Shown one piece after another: positions 19,502-26,565 of a stretch of 64,000 nucleotides of DNA; the stretch's first letter is position 1; every line of letters begins with the position of its first letter. The notes under the pieces were generated by a model. That model was not told where the DNA came from and did not search any database. It was given only the letters and a program-made list of their open reading frames with translations. Both the position numbers and the translations under genes were made by a program. Origin of the DNA: Gracilibacter sp. BRH_c7a (GTDB lineage Bacteria; Bacillota; Desulfitobacteriia; Desulfitobacteriales; Syntrophobotulaceae). The stretch lies in assembly GCA_001516055.1 (NCBI GenBank), contig LOEZ01000016.1, forward strand, positions 1-64,000, written 5' to 3'.

Positions 19502-20241
19502 TAGAACATCTCTCCTCCATTTACAGGAATATTGACACCATTTAAGAAATCTGCCTTGTCAGATATTAGAAACTCTAAAATATCGGCAGCATCATCTGTT
19601 GTAGTCATTCGCCCCATAGGGTGCTTTTTACTGTAAACTTCAAGGAATTTTCGCGGGAGATATTGGGATAAATCCGTAGCCATGAGTCCCGGTGAAATCA
19701 TATTCACAGTAATCCCATATTTGGCAAGCTCTACAGCTAACGCTTTGGATAAACCCAGCAGCGCGTATTTCGCTGTAATATAAAAAGCAATTTTTTCCGG
19801 AGGAAGATTGAACACGTATGAAGATAAAATATTGATGATTTTTCCGGAATGAGCCTCTTTCATCAACCTGGAAACTTCCTTGGAAAAAAAATAAGCACCC
19901 TTCACATTAACGTCCAGTAAGCTCTGAAAACTACCCCATTGAGAATCTAAAAAGTCAGATGGAGTAAAAGCGGGACAAGCATTATTAATCAAGATATCGA
20001 TTTTCCCGAATTCAGAATGTATACTGTTTACGGCACTCTTAACTTCCTCTTCATTTTGCTGGTCACACAGAAAAGGATAAACTTTTTTTTCTTGTGATTG
20101 TTTTAGCACTATCTCTGTTGGATTAACATACGTAAAGCACACAATGCTATCGTTATTTACTGCTAACCTTTCTACAATTTTCTTGCCAAGACCTCTGCTG
20201 CCACCTGTAATCAATACAACTTTTTCCTTCATTGTTTTCAC
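19501..20241 (-). CDS. short-chain dehydrogenase/reductase (FabG-like)
   Basis: A classical SDR of 246 aa. The cofactor loop TGGSRGLGKK is at the N terminus, followed by INNACPAF, catalytic Ser in NILSSYVF and YITAK as the YxxxK pair. The C terminus GVNIPVNGG is typical of 3-oxoacyl-ACP reductases. Within the MaoC-SDR-FkbH-ACP operon it most likely reduces or oxidises an ACP- or sugar-linked acyl group. The substrate is not known. Confidence 0.88.
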   Translation of the reverse strand: MKTMKEKVVLITGGSRGLGKKIVERLAVNNDSIVCFTYVNPTEIVLKQSQEKKVYPFLCDQQNEEEVKSAVNSIHSEFGKIDILINNACPAFTPSDFLDSQWGSFQSLLDVNVKGAYFFSKEVSRLMKEAHSGKIINILSSYVFNLPPEKIAFYITAKYALLGLSKALAVELAKYGITVNMISPGLMATDLSQYLPRKFLEVYSKKHPMGRMTTTDDAADILEFLISDKADFLNGVNIPVNGGEMF

Positions 20242-20245
20242 CTTT

Positions 20246-20674
20246 TTATTTTAAGTTGACTTTAACAGTACCTCGAACAACCGTTTGATCGTTTTGATTT
20301 TTAATATTGTACTTTATTGTGATGATTTGGAGATTAAGACCATCTCCCATTTTTTTATCGGTAATCTTCCCAAAAATTTTTACCTTATCTCCAACTCTTA
20401 CAGGCAATAAATAATCAGCAGTTTGGTTCATGATAATAGAACCATTACCAGGGAGGAACATTCCAATAAAAGTAGATAATAATGAAATCGTAAGCATGCC
20501 ATGTGCAATTGGTCCAATTAGACCTAACTTCTCACAGAAAGCTTGATCAATATGCACAGGGTTATAGTCTCCTGTCAGATCTGCGAAGTTATTAACCATG
20601 TTCTGAGTGATTTCCCTTTCCAGTTTGTCACTTTGCCCGACAGAGAGATTCTCGTATTTTAGGGTTGCCTTCAT
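20246..20674 (-). CDS. MaoC-like (R)-hydratase/dehydratase
   Basis: A hot-dog-fold enzyme of 142 aa with the hydratase motif DYNPVHID (catalytic Asp and His) at about residues 35-43 and GPIAHGMLTISL. Family members add or remove water at the 2-enoyl/3-hydroxyacyl level on CoA or ACP. First gene of a tight four-gene operon (4 bp before the SDR), it works by inference on the ACP-bound acyl group of this cassette. Confidence 0.88.
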   Translation of the reverse strand: MKATLKYENLSVGQSDKLEREITQNMVNNFADLTGDYNPVHIDQAFCEKLGLIGPIAHGMLTISLLSTFIGMFLPGNGSIIMNQTADYLLPVRVGDKVKIFGKITDKKMGDGLNLQIITIKYNIKNQNDQTVVRGTVKVNLK

Positions 20675-20845
20675 TTTATTAACACCTCTGAAGTTGAGTA
20701 AATATATAATAACTTTCTATATCTTATTCAGCATTGGACAGATTGTCCCAATAAAAAGCCAAAATAATAATCAAAAAAATATCACAACCTGTCCACTCAA
20801 TTACATAATATGGTATGTGCGAAAAAATAAACGGGAGTGATATTG

Positions 20846-21745
20846 ATGACACCGCCTTTTATCAGTTATTCTACTTTTCATAGAATGGGACTAACAGTCA
20901 GAAACTTAAATTCACTTTTAAATACAACCGATGATTTCGAACTCCATATTATTGATAACAATTCCCAGGATGGAACCTGGGAGTATATTCAAAGCTTGAA
21001 CGACAGCCGTATCAAGTCAAAAACCAGATTTCCAATAAATTTCGGACCTATTTTTGCGGTTAATTATAACCTGGCACGCAGGAAACCTGACCAGTATTTT
21101 TTTGTCGTTGAAAGCGATGTGTATCTTTTTGCCCCAGATTGGATAAGCCGTTTTATGAAAGTCTTTGAGACATTCCCTGAGGTCGGCCTCCTCGGAGTAG
21201 CCAGAGCTTTTCCGTATCCAATATATTTTCCGGAGGTTATCCCTCAAGAAAAAAACGGCGTAAATTATCTACAATTAAAGAATGGTAAAGTTGACATTGC
21301 ACTTGATTTTGTACCCGGGCAATGCCAGTGCCTAAGACCAGAACTACTCAATATCATTGGTTACTGGAGTGAAGAAAGTGGTTACGGCGACGCTGAGCTG
21401 TCGATCAGAGTGAATAACTATACGCCTTTTAAAGCAGGATTTGCAATTGATATTCCGATTGATATGATTCAGACCATCCCGTGCGCAAATTGTGAAGCCA
21501 GCCAATGGTGCACACTTGATAAGAGTAAATCTACTTGTTTTGACATCAGGAACAGCAAGCACAAGAATGAATCCTTTGCGGAGAACTTTAAGTGGAAATA
21601 TTTAGAGTATTTTAACGAGTTAAGTCAAGGTAAAAGAACAGTTTATTGTTCATCCATCCATGATAAGGATTCCTACAAAAATCACCTTTACCATATGGAC
21701 TGGGCACTAGAGAATTTTAATTTCTATGTAGACAACGCAAATTAA
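20846..21745 (+). CDS. family 2-like glycosyltransferase
   Basis: The 299 aa protein shows a GT-A nucleotide-sugar region (ELHIIDNNSQDGTWEYI) and a DXD-like acidic site in VVESDVYLF. The first beta strand (TPPFISYSTF) is atypical for GT2. The C-terminal part has a cluster of four cysteines (CANCEASQWC and a fourth about 10 residues on). The ATG at 20846 follows GGGAG by 8 bases; a GTG at 20837 overlaps that site. It diverges from the MaoC operon and probably transfers a sugar of the same surface glycan. Confidence 0.75.
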   Translation: MTPPFISYSTFHRMGLTVRNLNSLLNTTDDFELHIIDNNSQDGTWEYIQSLNDSRIKSKTRFPINFGPIFAVNYNLARRKPDQYFFVVESDVYLFAPDWISRFMKVFETFPEVGLLGVARAFPYPIYFPEVIPQEKNGVNYLQLKNGKVDIALDFVPGQCQCLRPELLNIIGYWSEESGYGDAELSIRVNNYTPFKAGFAIDIPIDMIQTIPCANCEASQWCTLDKSKSTCFDIRNSKHKNESFAENFKWKYLEYFNELSQGKRTVYCSSIHDKDSYKNHLYHMDWALENFNFYVDNAN

Positions 21746-21808
21746 AGCTATTGAAGAATTCAAATCTGTTATTCTACCGACTTAAGGCTATTTCAAGCAT
21801 AATAAATT

Positions 21809-21842
21809 AAAACATCCTAAACAACTTCGTTCAGGATGTTTT
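21809..21842. terminator. bidirectional terminator
   Basis: AAAACATCCT pairs with AGGATGTTTT around a 14-base loop. It lies between the converging glycosyltransferase and transglycosylase genes and serves both strands. Confidence 0.75.
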
Positions 21843-21845
21843 GTC

Positions 21846-22415
21846 CTAAGTATCTATATTATACAGTTTATTATACTTCCCATAACTCTTGAGAACTTTC
21901 TGTACATATTCTCTTGTTTCTTTATACGGTATATCCTCAATCAAGTAACTGTTAAAATTTTTTGTTGATTCCTTCAGCCAGCTTTTAACTCTTCCTATAC
22001 CAGCATTATAGGAGGCTAGCGTAATGATGGTGTTCCCAGAGAATTCTTTACTCCGTGTAGCAAGATACCATGTACCATAACGGATATTGTCATCTGGTTT
22101 AGTCAGATCTACTTCTTCATAGTTCTCCCCCAGCCATACAGCTATCTCTTTAGCTGTATCGGGCATGAGCTGCATTAAACCGACTGCCCCTTTAGCTGAA
22201 ACGGATTGGGATTTGAAACGACTTTCCTCTCTAATCACAGAAATCACTAAGTAGGGGTCTACCCCGTACTCAAGTGCATACTTTTCTACAGTCTGCTTGT
22301 AAGGATAAGGGTACAACATCTTTTCTATAAGATTATGTTTAGAAACTGTAACAATAAGCAAGAGCAATAGTAGAACTACTATTGTTCTTTTAATGGTCCT
22401 TCTTCTAATAAACAA
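21846..22415 (-). CDS. membrane-anchored lytic transglycosylase (Slt-like)
   Basis: The 189 residues have an N-terminal basic stretch and one membrane helix (about 8-24). A lytic transglycosylase domain follows, with catalytic Glu in REESRFKS, then GAVGLMQLMPDTA and LASYNAGIGRV. It cleaves peptidoglycan glycan strands outside the membrane. The start is a TTG with only a weak GGGATGG-type site, and no in-frame ATG is available. It lies after coaE at the end of the polA operon direction. Confidence 0.9.
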   Translation of the reverse strand: MFIRRRTIKRTIVVLLLLLLIVTVSKHNLIEKMLYPYPYKQTVEKYALEYGVDPYLVISVIREESRFKSQSVSAKGAVGLMQLMPDTAKEIAVWLGENYEEVDLTKPDDNIRYGTWYLATRSKEFSGNTIITLASYNAGIGRVKSWLKESTKNFNSYLIEDIPYKETREYVQKVLKSYGKYNKLYNIDT

Positions 22416-22525
22416 ATTACATCCATCCCAGCTTAATTCTTATCTTAATACAGTTATATTCTCTATTTAATTTTTTATATCCTAAATTATTAAATCACTA
22501 TAATTCATTAATAAAACCTAGACCA

Positions 22526-23116
22526 TTAACCTTGATTTATTTCTTCCCATATCTTAACCAGTTCTAACTCAGTATGAGGCCAATCGCCGGAATTATCTAT
22601 TACTCTATCTGCTTTATCAGCTTTATATTCCAAAGACAGCTGAGATGAAATCCGCTGGGTTGCTTCCTCTCTTGAGAAACCATTTCTTTGAGTTAGCCGT
22701 TGAATCTGAATCTCCAGAGGTACATAGACAGTCCAGATCTCATCAATATAACTTGTCCAATCGGTTTCAAAAAGAAGAGGGAGATCGAGAATTATAGTCT
22801 TTTCCCCTTCCCTTTCAGCAGTTTTAATACTTTTTCTCATTTCTTCACGGACATAAGGATGAATTATTTCTTCCAGCTTTGTCCTTGCTTCTTTGTTACT
22901 GAATACTAATCTTCCTAGGTGTGACCGATTAACAAAGCCTTCCTGAATATATTCAGCTCCGAATACTTTTGCGATTGAAGATATAATACCCTCTTGGGAA
23001 TATAAATCATGAACCGCCTTGTCAGCGTCAAATACTCGAATCCCTCTGTCTGCAAACCAGTTAGCTACAGATGTTTTACCACTGGCAATCCCACCTGTGA
23101 GACCAATCTTTAACAT
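22526..23116 (-). CDS. coaE: dephospho-CoA kinase
   Basis: Last step of CoA synthesis. The P-loop GLTGGIASGKTS opens the protein and DLPLLFET is also typical. The start at 23116 (196 aa) follows GAGGTG. A start at 23128 would overlap the ytaF stop and use the ribosome site as coding sequence. It is clustered with ytaF, mutM and polA as in Bacillus subtilis. Confidence 0.96.
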   Translation of the reverse strand: MLKIGLTGGIASGKTSVANWFADRGIRVFDADKAVHDLYSQEGIISSIAKVFGAEYIQEGFVNRSHLGRLVFSNKEARTKLEEIIHPYVREEMRKSIKTAEREGEKTIILDLPLLFETDWTSYIDEIWTVYVPLEIQIQRLTQRNGFSREEATQRISSQLSLEYKADKADRVIDNSGDWPHTELELVKIWEEINQG

Positions 23117-23124
23117 TGTACACC

Positions 23125-23787
23125 TCATATTATTTTTAGCATCCCTATGACTATTAAAACCATACCAGGCAAATATTCTACCTTAGATAAAAAATCATCG
23201 GGGATTTTCCCAATCAGCTTCTGACCGGCCCAAATCATAATAACTGTCATGAAGGCAACTAGTCCTATGACATAGTAAGAAAAACCAGTCATGGTCACTG
23301 CCATGCCAGAGGCGAAAGCATCCAGTGCTAAGGCAGCACCAAGCAGAATACTCTCCCCAGGAGAAATAGTTCCTGAACCATCCATATCAGCTACATCAGG
23401 TGTCTTTAAAACCTGGATAACCAAACCAAACATACTAAGATTGATTTTCAAAAGAGTTTTGTAAGAATCGGACGCCGGTTGGTATACGGTAGTACTCATC
23501 ACTGGTAATGTTTTTTGGTGGACAGACCTATTCTTGATTGCCTGCACAAATTGAAAGGAACCTATAACGATTAATATACCAGCTCCTACTATTTTTGGGG
23601 AAATCATAGTCAGATAATTGGTCACTACTTGACCGAATAGCATGGATACTCCCATAGCGAAGGCAGTGCACAGAGCAATTATGCTCATGGATAAAAGCGG
23701 AATTCTGATCCTTTTTAGTCCATATGCAGTCCCTACCCCAAAGGCATCCATACTCAACGCCAATGCGATGATTAGAGCCACTCCCAT
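23125..23787 (-). CDS. ytaF: YtaF-type sporulation membrane protein (MntP superfamily)
   Basis: The 220 aa protein has about six hydrophobic segments and the two internal MntP-like halves (ALSMDAFGVGTAYG and ALALDAFASGMAVT). Between the halves is an EF-hand-like loop, DMDGSGTISPGE. The polA-mutM-ytaF-coaE order matches Bacillus, where ytaF is linked to sporulation. The transported ion, if any, cannot be told; Mn efflux is known for MntP relatives. Confidence 0.85.
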   Translation of the reverse strand: MGVALIIALALSMDAFGVGTAYGLKRIRIPLLSMSIIALCTAFAMGVSMLFGQVVTNYLTMISPKIVGAGILIVIGSFQFVQAIKNRSVHQKTLPVMSTTVYQPASDSYKTLLKINLSMFGLVIQVLKTPDVADMDGSGTISPGESILLGAALALDAFASGMAVTMTGFSYYVIGLVAFMTVIMIWAGQKLIGKIPDDFLSKVEYLPGMVLIVIGMLKII

Positions 23788-23854
23788 ATATTTTAACCTC
23801 TCTAAGTAAGTACTTCAGGGTTAATATATGAGGAATAGCGCATATTGGTGAGTT

Positions 23855-25711
23855 CTATTCAAGAAGGTCCAACCATTCAGCCATCAAGCTATCGAGTTCT
23901 AGCTGAACCGTCTCCTGTTCCTGTTGCAAACGCAGAGCTTCTTCGTAATCATCAATAACCAATTCTAATTGATGCTCCAGTTCTTGCAGCAAGTTTTCCA
24001 GCTCATGTATCCTTTGTTCAAGTTTTTGTAACTTTTGCTCTTTCCGTCTATTGTTTTTTGATTCTTCCTGATAGTTTCTGGCAGTTGCCGAATCTTCCTG
24101 TTCTGATGATTTTTCCTTATTATCGTTTTTTAATTCGCTTTCCAGAAACTCACGATAGCTCGTATAATCTCCCGCAAATATTTTTAAACCTTTAGGGGTA
24201 AGCAAAGCAATCTTATCAACTGTTCTATTAAGAAAATAACGATCATGTGATACAGTTACAAAAGTACCTTCATAATCCCTCAAAGCCTCTTCCAGCACTT
24301 CTCTGGTTTGCATATCAAGATGGTTAGTGGGCTCATCGAGAAGAAGAAGATTCCCGTTAGAAAGAAACAGTTTACATAAGGCTAGTCGACTTTTTTCTCC
24401 CCCGCTTAGAACATCTATTTGTTTGAACACATCTTCCCCTCTGAACCCGAACCTTGCCAATAAATTACGGATCTCAGGATCATCAAGGGTTGATGAGTAA
24501 CGGATTTCTTCGATAATCGTATCCCTATCTCCAATATTCTCGTGTTCTTGAGAATAATACCCGATAATAACGTTCGACCCTAATTTTATTTGTCCTTTAT
24601 AGGAGACAGAGCCCCCTATAGCCTTTAACAGGGAAGTCTTACCTACTCCATTCTTACCAAGAAGGGCAAGTCTATCTCCTCGAATTAACTCAAGAGAAAC
24701 TCCTTCAAATATTACTTTCTGATCATATTCAACAGCTAAATCCGTGATATGCATCACTTTATCACCTGTTCGAACTTGTTTTCCAAAGTTAAGTTTAAGA
24801 GATTGGGAATCCTGAGGTACTTCAATTCGGTTTAAACGTTTAAGCTGTATCTCTCTGCCTCGGGCTTGTTTGGCCTTGATACCCGCACCATACCGTCTAA
24901 TATATTCTTCTAAATCTGCAATTTTCTTGTTCATCCTCTCCGCTTCGCGGGAGAGAGTCTTCAGTTCGAGAGTCCGTTGTAATTCATATTCTGAATAATT
25001 CCCACGATAATCTTTAACGCCTCCGTCCTGGATAAGAAGAATCTTCTCTGAGATTTTATCAAGAAAATATCTATCGTGTGAGACAACTAAGACAGCACCA
25101 CTATATGCTATTAAATAGTTTTCCAACCACTCCAGGGCTTCGATATCAAGATGGTTGGTAGGTTCGTCTAAAATAAGCAAATCCGGCTCTCGAAGGAGTA
25201 TTTGACCCAATGCCAACCTTGTTTTTTGACCGCCACTCAAAAAGGAGATCGCCTTATTCTGCTCTTGTTCAAGTCCTAAACCCGAGAGTATCCTTCTGAT
25301 ACTCGCTTCTAGGGCATATCCTCCGTTTAGTTCGTATTTTTCAGTGAGGGTACTGTATTGTTCAAGCGTTTTCTCATCATTTACCTCAGCCATTCTAAAC
25401 TCAAAGAAACGAAGCTTACTCCTCATATCAAGGATATCTTTCCTTTCCGTAAGCATAGCCTCAAAAACAGTCCCTAAAGATTCATCTATCTTAGCCGTCT
25501 GCGGCAGATAACCTACGGTCGCCGTGAGGATAATCTCACCTGCTTGATAAGGCATCTGTCCTACGATCGCTCGTAAAAGGGTAGTTTTCCCTGAACCGTT
25601 AGCTCCGACTAAACCAGCTTTTTCACCCTGTTCAAGTTTAAAGGTTATATTATCAAGAAGTTTACTTCCTGCCACTTCTATCTCAAGATTCTTGCATACT
25701 AGTATACTCAT
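23855..25711 (-). CDS. ABC-F family ATPase
   Basis: The 618 residues carry two ABC cassettes and no membrane segments. Walker A motifs are GANGSGKTT and GKNGVGKTS; signatures are LSGGQKTRLALG and LSGGEKSRLALC, each followed by DEPTNHLD. A charged linker separates the cassettes, and a coiled-coil tail of about 90 residues ends the protein. ABC-F proteins act on ribosomes (translation rescue or antibiotic protection); which subtype this is cannot be set from sequence alone. It sits between mutM and ytaF, an insertion relative to Bacillus gene order. Confidence 0.93.
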   Translation of the reverse strand: MSILVCKNLEIEVAGSKLLDNITFKLEQGEKAGLVGANGSGKTTLLRAIVGQMPYQAGEIILTATVGYLPQTAKIDESLGTVFEAMLTERKDILDMRSKLRFFEFRMAEVNDEKTLEQYSTLTEKYELNGGYALEASIRRILSGLGLEQEQNKAISFLSGGQKTRLALGQILLREPDLLILDEPTNHLDIEALEWLENYLIAYSGAVLVVSHDRYFLDKISEKILLIQDGGVKDYRGNYSEYELQRTLELKTLSREAERMNKKIADLEEYIRRYGAGIKAKQARGREIQLKRLNRIEVPQDSQSLKLNFGKQVRTGDKVMHITDLAVEYDQKVIFEGVSLELIRGDRLALLGKNGVGKTSLLKAIGGSVSYKGQIKLGSNVIIGYYSQEHENIGDRDTIIEEIRYSSTLDDPEIRNLLARFGFRGEDVFKQIDVLSGGEKSRLALCKLFLSNGNLLLLDEPTNHLDMQTREVLEEALRDYEGTFVTVSHDRYFLNRTVDKIALLTPKGLKIFAGDYTSYREFLESELKNDNKEKSSEQEDSATARNYQEESKNNRRKEQKLQKLEQRIHELENLLQELEHQLELVIDDYEEALRLQQEQETVQLELDSLMAEWLDLLE

Positions 25712-25738
25712 TTAGATTTGTGTGATCCTTCCTAATTG

Positions 25739-26560
25739 TTACTTCTGACATTGTGTACAAAAAACTGTCGTTCGGCCGGCGACTTTTTTCCGCTCTAAAG
25801 CTTGGCCGCAAATCTTACATTCTTGCCCTCCCCTGCCATAAACCATAAGCCTATCTTGAAATGAACCTTTGTTCCCATCCGCATCTCGATAATCCCTGAA
25901 AGAGGTTCCGCGTGCTTCTATCCCTTCATTGAGTATTTCACAGATAGAGTTATATAGAAGGATAACCTCGGAAGCTTTAAGAGAACCAGTTACTCTCTCT
26001 GGCAGGATACCTGCCCGGAATAACGCTTCATCAGCATAAATATTACCCAAGCCTGCTATAACCGTTTGATCGAGGAGAGATGCCTTAATACATTTCTTTT
26101 TGAATGATAACTGTTTGCCCAGTTTGTCAAAAGCAAAACTTTCATCAAGTGGCTCAGGTCCTAACTTACTCAAAGAGGCTACTTTATGAATATCTTTCGT
26201 TGGAACAAGCTGAACCCTTCCAAATTTCCTGATGTCAGAATAATGCATTTCTCCATTCTCCAGATAGAACACGATATGAGTATGCTTATCTGGAGGTTGT
26301 TTTTGAGAATAATAAATTAAACGACCTGTCATGCGGAAGTGTATGATCATAGTCAGACCCTTATCTAAATCGATAAGAAGGTATTTACCCCGTCTGCCAA
26401 TATCCACTATGACACTATCAACTACAAGTTCCGAGAAATCTCCATCCAGCGCAGATTCAGCAGCAGGAGGCCAATATATTTCAATACCAACTATTTTTTC
26501 ACCTAGAATCTTTTCGGCTAAAGTTAGTTTAATACTTTCTACTTCTGGAAGCTCAGGCAT
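25739..26560 (-). CDS. mutM: formamidopyrimidine-DNA glycosylase
   Basis: Base-excision repair glycosylase/AP lyase for 8-oxoguanine. PELPEVE at the N terminus gives the catalytic Pro2 and Glu3. Lys is in HFRMTGRL, the helix-two-turn-helix lies around GNIYADEALF, and the C4 zinc finger is CKICGQ...CTQC. At 273 aa it is standard. It starts 5 bp after polA, so the two repair genes are co-transcribed. Confidence 0.97.
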   Translation of the reverse strand: MPELPEVESIKLTLAEKILGEKIVGIEIYWPPAAESALDGDFSELVVDSVIVDIGRRGKYLLIDLDKGLTMIIHFRMTGRLIYYSQKQPPDKHTHIVFYLENGEMHYSDIRKFGRVQLVPTKDIHKVASLSKLGPEPLDESFAFDKLGKQLSFKKKCIKASLLDQTVIAGLGNIYADEALFRAGILPERVTGSLKASEVILLYNSICEILNEGIEARGTSFRDYRDADGNKGSFQDRLMVYGRGGQECKICGQALERKKVAGRTTVFCTQCQK

Positions 26561-26565
26561 ACCTT

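Noticed and set aside
20740-20765. GGACA-N3-TGTCC palindrome upstream of the glycosyltransferase as an operator
   Set aside because: Too short and isolated to support. Kept only as a possible site for the divergent promoters.
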